DNA from: CAYWWM01 sp965198025
GTDB lineage: Bacteria > Acidobacteriota > Terriglobia > 2-12-FULL-54-10
Direction: 5' to 3'
Assembly: GCA_965198025.1 (NCBI GenBank)
Contig: OZ240237.1
Location: 1,426,001 to 1,490,000, forward strand
DNA: 64,000 nt
The notes beneath the pieces are model-generated. The model had not been told where the DNA came from, searched no databases, and saw nothing but the letters and a program-made list of their open reading frames with translations. A program made the position numbers and the translations under genes. This document shows, piece after piece, positions 34,354 through 43,223 of the stretch (position 1 is its first letter; every line of letters begins with the position of its first letter).

Positions 34354-37300
34354 ATGGCTGATACACCTCCCGCCGGAAAAGACCCTATCGTTACCGGTTC
34401 TTTGAGCTTTCCGCTCTTGATTTCCTCCCTGTTGCTGGTGATCACGCTAGTCTGGGCGCTGTTTGACGAAAGCTATTGGCAGCGACCCTGGAAGAGTTTC
34501 CAGACTGATTTTGTCGAACTGTATTCCGGGTTTCTGGAGTCCGGCGCGATTCCGACGCAGCGAGAACGCGAGGAGGAGATTCGCGCGTCGGCCGAGTACC
34601 AGCGACTGCAAGCGGAGTTACAGGAAGCGGACCAGTCCGTGGCGGAGCAGGTGGCGGGGGTTGACCGGGAATCCCGTCTCTTATCGGCACAGATTCTGAT
34701 CCTGAACCGGGTATTTGCCGAGGCACGCGGCGAGGTCCAGGCGCTGACTTACAATCTGGAGAACTCGGACAGCGAGGGCGCCCGTGCGGGATACGATCGG
34801 GACATCCAGCAGGCACGGAGCGAACAGCGGGAAGCGATTTTGCCTGTGGGCGGAGGCAACGGCGCGCTCGAGAGAGTCCTCTTCAGTTCCTATGACGAAC
34901 TGGAAGCCCGGCTGGAAGGGGACAAGATTCGAAAAGCCGAGTTGGAAAATGAAAGAGTGCGGCTGACTGAACCGGCGCGTGACGTCCGTATAGCGCTGGA
35001 CACGTATATGCAGGAGCAACTGGAAGGCCTGACCACTGGCGCCCTCAGCGGCGTGGCCGCCAGCATGGACAACTTTCGCGTGGAGATCAAGCAGATTCAC
35101 GTGGCTGAGGTGGACTTGGTGGATCGGTGTGAGTCCTGCCACATCGGGATTCGCCAGCCGATAACCCTCACCGCGGACGACATGGGCGGGCGGCGCGAGT
35201 TCACCAGCCATCCGACGCCGGAGTTGCTGCAGATTCACGATCCGGAACGCTTCGGATGTAGCCCGTGCCATAACGGCAACGGCCGGGCGACGACCAGCGT
35301 GGAAAAGGGGCATGGCAACTATGAGCACTGGCTCTGGCCTCTGTACCGTGCGGAGAACATCGATTCTGGCTGCCAGCAGTGCCACGCAGGGGACATGTAT
35401 TTGCCTCATGCCGAGACTTTGAGCAAGGGCAAGGACCTGTTCGCCAACCGCGGCTGCGTCGGTTGCCATCGCTATGAAGGATTTGACACGGAGCCCGAGC
35501 AATTCCTCGAGGTGCAAAGAACGATCCAGGCAAAGCAACAGGAGAAGCGAGACAATCTGATCGAGGCGCAGCGCAACGACGCGCAAGGCGACCGGGCTGA
35601 GACTGACGAAGAGGCGGTCCGACTGTATCAATTGGCGAATAACCTGCGCGTCGAGAGCAGCGGCATTGACGCCGAGATTACAGAGTTGCGGACCCGCGCC
35701 CGCGACCTGCTGCGGGAACGCAAGAAAATCGGCCCCAATTTGAAGGAAGTTCGCATGAAGCTCAACCCCAACTGGCTGCCGGTGTGGATTGCGAACCCGC
35801 ATGAATTTCGTCCCGACACGAAGATGCCGCGATTCCGCCTGGAGGAAGCACAGGTCCGGGCGATAGCTGCCTTTATCTGGCAGTCCGGTGTAGAGGGAAC
35901 TATCCCGTCCCGGCCCGCTGGCGACGCCGAGCGCGGCAAAGAGCTATTTGAGACGCGGGGCTGCATGGCGTGCCATTCCGTCGGCGCCGGAGAAGACCGG
36001 TTGGGAGGCACGTTCGCAGCGAATTTGTCCCGTGTCGGGGAGAAGGCCAATTTCGATTATCTGGTTCGCTGGGTCCACAACCCGCGCGAGCGCACGAGGC
36101 CTTACTGCCCGCTGGAACAGCGCGACCTCGGCCCGGAGGACTACGCCCGCCATAATCTGCCCTTCGAGTTCGATCTGGAGCATTCGGTCTGCCCGAACGA
36201 CGGCAGCGAGCTCCAAGTGCAGCAGATGACTGTTATGCCGAACCTGCGGCTTACGTTCGCAGAGGCGCAGGACATTGCGAGCTACCTGATGACGCTCAAA
36301 ATGCAAGAGCCTTCCGATTACCCCGTGGCCGACTACCTCGACGACCCGGCTTTGCGGGAGGAAGGGCTTGCCCTGGTGCGACATTTTGGCTGCGCCGGCT
36401 GCCACGAGATTGCGGAATTCGAAGTGGAAGGGCGGGTCGGAACGGAGCTGACAAAAGAAGGCAGCAAACCGATCGAGCAGCTTGACTTCGGTCTTCTGAC
36501 CCACCAGGCCGAGCGCGAGGGTTGGTACAACCATAAGGGGTTCTTTGAGCGAAAGCTCGCTGACCCTGCCGTTTATGACCAGGGAAAGGTCCGGCCGCCG
36601 TTGGAGCGGCTGCGCATGCCGGACTTCGATCTCAACCAGGAAGAAATTGACTCGCTGACGACGCTGCTGATTGGAAGCGTCGAGTCGGGCCTGCCGCAAC
36701 ACTTCTGGTATCAGCCGGACCAGCGGGGCCAAGACGTTCAGGAGGGCTGGAAGATCGTCCTGAAATACAACTGCATGGGCTGCCACACCATCCAGATTGG
36801 GCAGCGGAGCGTTCTGATGGACCTGCCACTGTTCCAAACGCCGGAAGGTAGAGACCAGTTGCCGCCGCAGTTGGTGGGCCAAGGAGCGCGCGTAGATCCT
36901 CTCTGGCTCGCCGACTTTCTGAAGAATCCCGCTCGGAGCGAGACGGATCTGAACGGCAACGGTGTCCGGCCCTATTTGCAGGTCCGCATGCCGACATTCT
37001 CGTTCTCCGACGGAGAAGTGCAGAAGCTGGTGCGGTTCTTCGAGGCGCTTTCCTGGCAGGCCCGGCCCTACCTGGCCCCCACCCTGGAGCCGCTGACGAA
37101 TCAGGAAATGGACCTGGCGCGAGGATTGTTCACCAGTCCCGGTGCGCCGTGCCTGGAGTGCCATGCTACGGGCGAGCCGCTGCACGATCAGAGGGCGACG
37201 GCTCCGAACTTCCTTCTGATGGGAGAGCGTCTGAAACCGGACTGGACGAGACGTTGGATGCTGGACCCGGCCCTGATGGCGCCGGGCACCGCGATGCCCT

Positions 37301-37446
37301 CGGGACTCTTCCGGCAAGAGGGGAATCGTTATGTGTTCAATGCCGACCTCCCGGCCGGATTCGAGCAGTACACTGGAGACCACGCGGACCTTCTCGTTCG
37401 CTATATCTTCCAGTTCACGCCCGCGGAAATGGCGCGGCTCCGTTGA
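34354..37446 (+). CDS. Large octaheme cytochrome c of the bc-type operon
   Basis: A 1030-residue membrane-anchored c-type cytochrome. Res. about 10-35 form one transmembrane anchor. Res. about 60-240 are charged and coiled-coil-like (QELQEADQ / EQVAGVDRE pattern). Eight CxxCH heme motifs follow at about 259, 302, 340, 368, 537, 680, 807 and 933. Between hemes 4 and 5 is a second coiled-coil stretch (about 390-455). The later hemes sit in modules of the cytochrome-c type (e.g. RGCMACHSVGAGEDR; APCLECHATGEP). It takes the position where cytochrome c1 or f would be encoded. TTG 34339 is an alternative start. Likely role: electron acceptor for the Rieske/cyt b complex. Confidence 0.87.
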   Translation: MADTPPAGKDPIVTGSLSFPLLISSLLLVITLVWALFDESYWQRPWKSFQTDFVELYSGFLESGAIPTQREREEEIRASAEYQRLQAELQEADQSVAEQVAGVDRESRLLSAQILILNRVFAEARGEVQALTYNLENSDSEGARAGYDRDIQQARSEQREAILPVGGGNGALERVLFSSYDELEARLEGDKIRKAELENERVRLTEPARDVRIALDTYMQEQLEGLTTGALSGVAASMDNFRVEIKQIHVAEVDLVDRCESCHIGIRQPITLTADDMGGRREFTSHPTPELLQIHDPERFGCSPCHNGNGRATTSVEKGHGNYEHWLWPLYRAENIDSGCQQCHAGDMYLPHAETLSKGKDLFANRGCVGCHRYEGFDTEPEQFLEVQRTIQAKQQEKRDNLIEAQRNDAQGDRAETDEEAVRLYQLANNLRVESSGIDAEITELRTRARDLLRERKKIGPNLKEVRMKLNPNWLPVWIANPHEFRPDTKMPRFRLEEAQVRAIAAFIWQSGVEGTIPSRPAGDAERGKELFETRGCMACHSVGAGEDRLGGTFAANLSRVGEKANFDYLVRWVHNPRERTRPYCPLEQRDLGPEDYARHNLPFEFDLEHSVCPNDGSELQVQQMTVMPNLRLTFAEAQDIASYLMTLKMQEPSDYPVADYLDDPALREEGLALVRHFGCAGCHEIAEFEVEGRVGTELTKEGSKPIEQLDFGLLTHQAEREGWYNHKGFFERKLADPAVYDQGKVRPPLERLRMPDFDLNQEEIDSLTTLLIGSVESGLPQHFWYQPDQRGQDVQEGWKIVLKYNCMGCHTIQIGQRSVLMDLPLFQTPEGRDQLPPQLVGQGARVDPLWLADFLKNPARSETDLNGNGVRPYLQVRMPTFSFSDGEVQKLVRFFEALSWQARPYLAPTLEPLTNQEMDLARGLFTSPGAPCLECHATGEPLHDQRATAPNFLLMGERLKPDWTRRWMLDPALMAPGTAMPSGLFRQEGNRYVFNADLPAGFEQYTGDHADLLVRYIFQFTPAEMARLR

Positions 37447-37457
37447 TACCCGTGTCG

Positions 37458-37492
37458 CTCCGTTCGCTTTTGCAGCAGGCGGGCGAACGGAG
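37458..37492 (+). terminator. Hairpin after the octaheme cytochrome gene
   Basis: CTCCGTTCGC pairs perfectly with GCGAACGGAG across a 15-base loop, 11 bases after the stop. No T run follows, so termination efficiency is uncertain. Confidence 0.4.
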
Positions 37493-37747
37493 ACTCATTC
37501 ATTGCACAAGCGAATCCCACGGCGCTTCGGCCGGACTGGGGCGGGGGATCGGCTAGTGTCCATCGCGATCCCTTGTGGCAAGCCCACGTAGCGGCCCGGA
37601 CTTGAATTTCTAACAGGCGGGGGATACGATAATTGTGTTAGCCCTTTTCGTTTCTGTAGCGGAGTGTTGCGTGCGCGGAAGTTCAGCAGCGGGGCGCAGG
37701 TCCGCTCCGGACCAATCTGATCTTACCAAGTGGAAGGTACAAGAATA

Positions 37748-38530
37748 ATGATTCGAACAAATTGGACTTGGCTCCTTGCTCTTTCGGTTTCTCTGTCGCT
37801 GGCCGGTTGCGGCGGAGACGGTGAAGAGGCTGCTACTGGAGAGGCTGGCGGGGACACTTCCGCTACCATGGCTGCGCCAGTAGACCCGGCGATTGCTGCC
37901 ACCATTAGCGGCCGGGTGGCCTTCATGGGAGAACAGCCTCCCCAGGTGCGCATTCGCATGGATGCGGTTCCCGCTTGCATTGAGGCGAACCCCGACCCGG
38001 TTTACGTGCAGGATGTCATGATGAACGAGAACGACACGCTGCAAAACGTCTTTGTATACGTCAAGGAAGGATTGGGAAACGGGCGGTATCCGGTTCCCTC
38101 CGAGGATGTGGAGCTTGACCAGAGCGGCTGCATGTACACCCCGCATGTGGTGGGTATGATGGCGGGGCAAAATGTCCGCTTCAAGAACACCGATCCGACC
38201 AACCATAACGTTCATCCGATACCGGCATCGAACCGGGAATGGAATCAGTCGCAGCCTCCCGGCTCGGAAGACATTGTGGAGCAGTTCCCGAGGCCGGAAG
38301 TGATGATCCCCATCAAGTGCAACGTCCATCCCTGGATGATCGCCTATGTAGGCGTTCTGCCGCACCCGTTCTTTTCGGTGACAGGCAACGACGGAACATT
38401 TGAAATCACCGGGTTGCCTCCCGGAGAGTACGTCATCGAGGCTTGGCATGAGAGGTTCGGAACGTTTACCCAGAACGTGACGGTCGGAGCTTCGGAAACC
38501 CAAGAGATCGAGTTCACCATCGAAGGCTAA
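37748..38530 (+). CDS. Cupredoxin-like lipoprotein
   Basis: A 260-residue protein with lipobox LAGC (Cys21) after a short signal peptide; it should be tethered to a membrane. The mature part has a cupredoxin-like core with TNHNVH (His ligand), KCNVHPWM (Cys, His and possible Met ligands), and a carboxypeptidase-regulatory-like C-terminus (GTFEITGLPPGEYVIEAWH). This looks like a blue-copper electron carrier or a copper-binding protein, and it lies between the octaheme cytochrome and the heme A genes. Start ATG 37748; a longer frame from 37730 adds only six residues. Confidence 0.78.
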   Translation: MIRTNWTWLLALSVSLSLAGCGGDGEEAATGEAGGDTSATMAAPVDPAIAATISGRVAFMGEQPPQVRIRMDAVPACIEANPDPVYVQDVMMNENDTLQNVFVYVKEGLGNGRYPVPSEDVELDQSGCMYTPHVVGMMAGQNVRFKNTDPTNHNVHPIPASNREWNQSQPPGSEDIVEQFPRPEVMIPIKCNVHPWMIAYVGVLPHPFFSVTGNDGTFEITGLPPGEYVIEAWHERFGTFTQNVTVGASETQEIEFTIEG

Positions 38531-38597
38531 GCTGCGGAATTTTAATGCGGGCAGGCCGGTGAATTCCGGCCTTGCTGCGCTCCGCAGGGCGGGAGAC

Positions 38598-39524
38598 ATG
38601 GAAAGCAAATCTCCCGGGAGTTCTTCCCGGGCGCTCCACCGGTTCGCACTCCTGACGGCCGGGACTACGTTTATTCTGATCATTGCCGGCGGCCTGGTCG
38701 TCGGGTTTGAGGCAGGGCTGGCTGTTCCCGACTGGCCTCTCTCCTTCGGAACGTGGATGCCTCCCATGGTGGGGGGGGTCTTTTATGAACATGGCCACCG
38801 CATGATTGCGGGCACGGTTGGCGTGATGACGACCGTGCTGGCTGTCTGGCTCGGATGGAGAGACCCGCGACCGTGGCTGAAAGGCCTGGGAATTGTTGCC
38901 TGGGTGGCGGTCGTCGTCCAGGCGATCCTGGGGGGTCTGACGGTTCTTTATCTGTTGCCCGTCCCAATCTTGATCGCGCATGCAGGTCTGGCCCAGATTT
39001 TCTTTTGTCTGATCCTGAGCTTGGCCCTTTTCACCAGTCCAGCCTGGCAACGAAGGATCGAGCCGGATCCATCGGCGCTCTCCGGATTCTCAAATCTTGC
39101 GGCACTGGCGACGGGGGCTCTGTTCTTGCAGCTCCTCCTCGGTGCGGCTGTGCGGCACAATGCCCTGGGGGTCATGCCGCACGTGATCGGAGCCGTCGTG
39201 GCGAGCTGCCTGGTGGGACTTGTCTGCTATCAAGCCGTGGCGGGATTGCCAGAGCGCGACACGCTGCGAAAAGGGACCCGGTGGCTGGGTCTCATATTGG
39301 TAATCCAGCTGGCACTAGGCGTGGCTTCGTATTTCTACCTTGAGACAAGCCAAGCGGCTGCGCTGCCGCAGACGCCGGTCGTCATCGTCACCACCGCCCA
39401 TGTGGCAACCGGAGCTCTCCTGCTTGGCGGTACTCTGCTCCTTGCCTTGCTCGCCCATCAGCGGCTGGCGGCTTTCGGAAGGGTTGGTTCTCTGGAGGGA
39501 ATCCCGCAAAGGACCTTAGCATGA
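38598..39524 (+). CDS. ctaA: Heme A synthase (COX15/CtaA family)
   Basis: A 308-residue inner-membrane enzyme converting heme O to heme A. Eight predicted helices in two four-helix halves. Conserved His residues lie in YEHGHRMIAG, LIAHAGLAQ, RHNALGVMPHVIGAV and TAHVATGALL. Start taken as ATG 38598, preceded by GCGGGAG; an in-frame GTG at 38559 would extend it by 13 residues. Its stop overlaps the next gene (ATGA), so heme A synthesis is translationally coupled to heme O synthesis. Confidence 0.9.
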   Translation: MESKSPGSSSRALHRFALLTAGTTFILIIAGGLVVGFEAGLAVPDWPLSFGTWMPPMVGGVFYEHGHRMIAGTVGVMTTVLAVWLGWRDPRPWLKGLGIVAWVAVVVQAILGGLTVLYLLPVPILIAHAGLAQIFFCLILSLALFTSPAWQRRIEPDPSALSGFSNLAALATGALFLQLLLGAAVRHNALGVMPHVIGAVVASCLVGLVCYQAVAGLPERDTLRKGTRWLGLILVIQLALGVASYFYLETSQAAALPQTPVVIVTTAHVATGALLLGGTLLLALLAHQRLAAFGRVGSLEGIPQRTLA

Positions 39525-40426
39525 GTTCCGGCAGTGCGGGCGCGCAGGCTTCTCTGGCCCCCGAAATCCCTTGGATTGGCGACTACGCGGAGCTGACCAA
39601 ACCGCGTGTAACCGCGCTGATTCTCATGTCCACGCTGGTGGGCTTCTACCTTGGCTCTCCTGCCGAGATCAGCTTCTCATTGCTGCTGCACACTTTGCTC
39701 GGAACCGCCTTGGTGGCCGGCGGAACTGCGGCCCTCAACCAATTCTGGGAACGCGAGCCGGACGGCAAGATGCTGCGCACGAAAGACAGGCCTCTCCCCG
39801 CCGGGCGCATGGAGCCGTGGAAAGCGCTCGGCTTCGGCCTTGTGCTTTCGGTCTGGGGGATTCTCTATCTCGCGGTGATCGTTAGTCTGTTGACATCGCT
39901 GCTGGCCGCTCTGACGCTTGCCACGTATTTGTTTCTCTATACGCCGCTCAAGAAGCGCACACCGCTGTGCACGCTGGTGGGTGCATTCCCTGGAGCAATT
40001 CCGCCGCTCATCGGATGGGTGGCAGCCAGCGGTGACTTTACGCTCGGAGCGGGCATTCTCTACCTGATCCTGTTTCTATGGCAGTTCCCGCATTTCCTTT
40101 CCATCGCCTGGCTCTACCGGGAGGATTACGCCCGTGCCGGAATTGTGATGCTTCCGGTGATTGAACGGGACGGCAAGGCTACCGGCCGTCAGATTCTGGT
40201 GTACTGTGCCCTGTTACTCCCGGCCAGCCTGCTGCCGTCGCTGACGGGAGAGATGGGGTGGATATATTTTTGCGGTGCGTTCGCACTGAGCGCTTTGTTT
40301 TTACATTACGGGATCCGCGCAGCCGCGGCGCGGACGAAAGTTCAGGCGCGCCGCCTACTGCAGGCTTCTGTCGTCTACCTGCCGCTCGTCTACGGCTTGA
40401 TGATGGTAGACAAGATGATTCCGTGA
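39521..40426 (+). CDS. ctaB: Protoheme IX farnesyltransferase (heme O synthase)
   Basis: A 301-residue UbiA-type prenyltransferase converting heme B to heme O. Motif 1: NQFWEREPDGKMLRTKDRP (the first Asp of the usual motif is Glu here). Motif 2 region: YREDYARAG (res. about 202-210). Multiple helices. The ATG overlaps the ctaA stop by 4 bases, and the next gene's GTG overlaps this stop, so this is a tightly coupled block. Confidence 0.92.
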   Translation: MSSGSAGAQASLAPEIPWIGDYAELTKPRVTALILMSTLVGFYLGSPAEISFSLLLHTLLGTALVAGGTAALNQFWEREPDGKMLRTKDRPLPAGRMEPWKALGFGLVLSVWGILYLAVIVSLLTSLLAALTLATYLFLYTPLKKRTPLCTLVGAFPGAIPPLIGWVAASGDFTLGAGILYLILFLWQFPHFLSIAWLYREDYARAGIVMLPVIERDGKATGRQILVYCALLLPASLLPSLTGEMGWIYFCGAFALSALFLHYGIRAAAARTKVQARRLLQASVVYLPLVYGLMMVDKMIP

Positions 40427-41367
40427 CAACATCCCCCGTTGTGGAAGTACGTGACCTGAAGCGATCCTATGGGGATCGCACGGCTCTCGCTGGGGTGTCG
40501 CTCGAAGTCCAGCCGGGAGAAATCTTCGGGTTGCTGGGTCCAAACGGCGGTGGTAAGACCACCTTGCTGCGGATTCTGGCCACCCTGCTTTTACCCAATT
40601 CCGGCAGCGCGGCAGTGTTTGGGATCGACGTGGGGCGTGACCCGAACGCAGTGCGACGACGCATTGGGGTCGTGTTTCAGTCCAAGCATGTGGACGGGAA
40701 GCTGACTGCTGCAGAAAATCTGCGCCATCACGGCCATCTCTACGGGTTGCGGGGTAGGCAGTTGAAGGACCAGATTCGGCAGTCGTTGACGAGGTTTGGC
40801 CTGACGGACCGGGAGGGAGACCGCGTCGAGACGTTTTCCGGAGGACTGCGTCGGCGGTTGGAACTGGCCAAGGGGCTGCTCCATCGGCCCGGTTTGCTGC
40901 TCTTGGACGAGCCTACCACGGGACTGGATCCCGGTGCGCGGCGCGACTTGTGGGACTATTTGGGCCGGTTGCGCGGCCAGGACAATCTCACCGTTGTGTT
41001 GAGCACGCATCTGTTTGATGAGGCGGAACGCTGTGACCGGCTTGCCATCCTGCATCAGGGGCAGATCGTGGCCACCGGCTCGCCGGATGCGCTCAAGAGC
41101 GAGATCGGAGCAGAAGTCATCCTGGTCGAGACTTCCGACCCGGAACAGATTCTGCCGCAACTGAAACAGCGATTCGCGGTCGAGGCTTCGGTTGTCGGCG
41201 GGAAGGTCCGCTTCGAACATCCCCGCGGGCATGAGTTCATCCCGCAACTGGTCGAAGCGTTTCCGGGCGAAATCCAATCTGCGACAGTGTCGAAGCCAAC
41301 TTTGGAAGACGTGTTCCTGCACCGGACGGGACATCAGTTTTGGGAAGAGGCTGCAGTCTCGCAATAG
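40423..41367 (+). CDS. ABC exporter ATP-binding protein
   Basis: A 314-residue ATPase. Walker A: GPNGGGKTTLL (Gly where many have Ala). Signature: FSGGLRRRLELAKGLL. Walker B: LLLLDEPTTGLDPGAR. A C-terminal regulatory tail of about 80 residues follows. The start is GTG 40423, overlapping the ctaB stop (GTGA). It works with the ABC-2 type permease three genes on. In Acidobacteria-like genomes such a pair often travels with cytochrome oxidase assembly genes; the substrate (copper, heme or other) is not known. Confidence 0.9.
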   Translation: MTTSPVVEVRDLKRSYGDRTALAGVSLEVQPGEIFGLLGPNGGGKTTLLRILATLLLPNSGSAAVFGIDVGRDPNAVRRRIGVVFQSKHVDGKLTAAENLRHHGHLYGLRGRQLKDQIRQSLTRFGLTDREGDRVETFSGGLRRRLELAKGLLHRPGLLLLDEPTTGLDPGARRDLWDYLGRLRGQDNLTVVLSTHLFDEAERCDRLAILHQGQIVATGSPDALKSEIGAEVILVETSDPEQILPQLKQRFAVEASVVGGKVRFEHPRGHEFIPQLVEAFPGEIQSATVSKPTLEDVFLHRTGHQFWEEAAVSQ

Positions 41368-41507
41368 ATGCCCTCCTTTGATTGATAATCCATTGATAAT
41401 CGCACCATTCTTTGGCAAACTGGCACGTCTGCGGCTTAGAAGAGCGCCGGGGATGCTCGAAGCTCTGGCTGGTTTCCCTATGCTAAACTGAAAGAGGAGC
41501 CATTTGG

Positions 41508-41798
41508 ATGAAGGAACTGCTGTTGCTGTTGGTCTTTTGCGTATTCATTGCTTTGGCCTGTTTTGGGTCGATCGGGTGGGTTTTTCTAAGCGGGGTGGAG
41601 ATTGGTGTCGAACGAATCTTCTTAGTGATTGTGTGCACCGTGCTGGGGTTCCTGTTCCTGGGGATTTCCGGTTGGATCGGCGCTCGAATGCTTCCTGTGG
41701 CGTCTGCGAAGCCTGCCGCGAATCCGAATACGCCAACTGCCCCGAAGCCCGCAGCAGCGAAGAAGGCTCCGAAAGAAGTTTCGAAGACTTCCTTGTAG
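41508..41798 (+). CDS. Small membrane protein in the ABC/heme A cluster
   Basis: A 96-residue protein with two hydrophobic segments (about 3-30 and 38-60) and an Ala/Pro/Lys-rich tail (AKPAANPNTPTAPKPAAAKK). Ribosome site AGAGGAG before ATG 41508. No known family recognised. It lies between the ABC ATPase and permease genes on the same strand. Confidence 0.6.
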   Translation: MKELLLLLVFCVFIALACFGSIGWVFLSGVEIGVERIFLVIVCTVLGFLFLGISGWIGARMLPVASAKPAANPNTPTAPKPAAAKKAPKEVSKTSL

Positions 41799-41912
41799 GG
41801 CCAGGAAGTGAACAGGTGGGCCGCTGGCACCTGCGGGTTTCGGTTCCAAGCTCAAAATCTCCAATAGTAAGGAGGGAGCATTCTAAACGCGTTTTGGCTC
41901 CCCGTAGCGACG

Positions 41913-42677
41913 TTGTGGTGGCGAGAGCTTGTCCGCTTCTCCCGGGAACGCAGCCGCATCCTGGGTCTGGTTGCGGCGCCGTTCCTGTTTTGGCTGTTTG
42001 TCGGATCGGGATTGGGGCAGTCCTTTCAGCCGCCTTCGGCGCCTTCCGGCAGCGGCTACCTGCAATACTTCTTTCCCGGCACGGTCGTGATGGTCGTGCT
42101 CTTCACCTCCATTTTTTCAGCCATGTCCGTGATTGAGGACCGGCGCGAGGGGTTTCTGCAGTCGGTTCTGGCGGCCCCTGTCTCCCGAGCGAGCATCGTT
42201 TTGGGGAAGGTGCTGGGCGGAGCAACGCAGGCGGTGGTTCCGGGATTTCTGTTCCTTCTGATGGGACCGGCGGTGGGGCTGCCGCTGACCCCGGCTAAGC
42301 TGGCCGGGCTGACCGCGATTCTGTTCCTGATCTCCTTTGCGCTCACCAGTCTGGGCTTTGCCATCGCCTGGTGGATGGACTCCGTGCAGGGTTTCCACGC
42401 CGTCATGAATCTGGTGCTGATTCCGATGTGGCTGCTTTCCGGTGCGCTGTTTCCGGCCTCCGGCGCCGCCCCATGGGTACAGACGGTGATGCAGTTCAAT
42501 CCCCTGACCTATGCCGTATCGGCTCTGCGGCATGCTCTGCTGGGACAGAACGGCGGGGTAGGTGCCGATATGGCTTCGCTCAGTCTATCGATCGAGGTCA
42601 CGGCCCTGTTCGGACTGGCGGCCATGACGGCGGCGCTTATGGAATGCCGCCGCCCGACAGTGAAGTCCACAGGCTGA
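41913..42677 (+). CDS. ABC-2 type permease
   Basis: A 254-residue inner-membrane permease with six helices, of the ABC-2 type: WRELVRFSRERSRILG at the start, then TVVMVVLFTSIFSAMSVIED and REGFLQSVLAAPVSRASIVL (the family's cytosolic coupling region). It works with the ATPase at 40423. The start given is TTG 41913. In the same frame upstream lies ILNAFWLPVAT, and a strong AGGAGGG site (41869-41876) stands close to an ATT at 41880; translation may begin there, which would be a rare start codon. Confidence 0.85.
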   Translation: MWWRELVRFSRERSRILGLVAAPFLFWLFVGSGLGQSFQPPSAPSGSGYLQYFFPGTVVMVVLFTSIFSAMSVIEDRREGFLQSVLAAPVSRASIVLGKVLGGATQAVVPGFLFLLMGPAVGLPLTPAKLAGLTAILFLISFALTSLGFAIAWWMDSVQGFHAVMNLVLIPMWLLSGALFPASGAAPWVQTVMQFNPLTYAVSALRHALLGQNGGVGADMASLSLSIEVTALFGLAAMTAALMECRRPTVKSTG

Positions 42678-42706
42678 TCTCCATTTCGGTGCGATTCACC
42701 ATTCGC

Positions 42707-43123
42707 ATGATTCCCCTCACGCAGCTTCCCACGATCAACGCGATCCTGAATGCGCTGAGCGCTCTTCTGCTGATCGGGGGATACCTGTCAATTCGGCGAC
42801 GCAAGGTCGAAACCCATAAGCGATTCATGCTGGCAGCGTTGAGCACCTCCTGCCTGTTCCTGATTTCCTATCTGACGTATCACTTTCAGATCGGATCACA
42901 ACGCTTTGAAGGGCAAGGGTTCGTTCGGCTTGTGTATTTTTGCATTCTGATCTCGCACATCATTCTGGCCGCGGCCATAGTGCCAATGGTCATTATGACG
43001 CTCCGACGCGCCTGGAGGGGAAGCTTCGAGGGACACGCCCGGATCGCCCGGCGCACGCTTCCTCTCTGGCTTTATGTTTCCATCACCGGCGTCGTGGTGT
43101 ATTGGATGCTGTACCGGATGTAG
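42707..43123 (+). CDS. DUF420-family membrane protein (CtaM-like)
   Basis: A 138-residue protein with four predicted helices and the DUF420 pattern: TQLPTINAILNALSALLLIG, KVETHKRFMLAA, SHIILAAAIVPMVIMTL, ARRTLPLWLYVSITGVVVY. DUF420/CtaM proteins help assemble heme-copper oxidases in some bacteria. The position after ctaA-ctaB-ABC fits. I chose ATG 42707; GTG 42689 would add six residues. Confidence 0.85.
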   Translation: MIPLTQLPTINAILNALSALLLIGGYLSIRRRKVETHKRFMLAALSTSCLFLISYLTYHFQIGSQRFEGQGFVRLVYFCILISHIILAAAIVPMVIMTLRRAWRGSFEGHARIARRTLPLWLYVSITGVVVYWMLYRM

Positions 43124-43223
43124 TCAGAGCCGCACCCATGGAAGAGCTCAAATAGGCGTCGTCTCTAGGTCCGCTCCCGAAACGGCATCAATATGTCGTT
43201 TTCGGTCGCGGCTGGAATCCCAT

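Noticed and set aside
35944..37383. 479-residue antisense open frame inside the octaheme cytochrome gene
   Set aside because: The sense strand holds heme motifs and good coding structure; the antisense frame shows only low-complexity residues.
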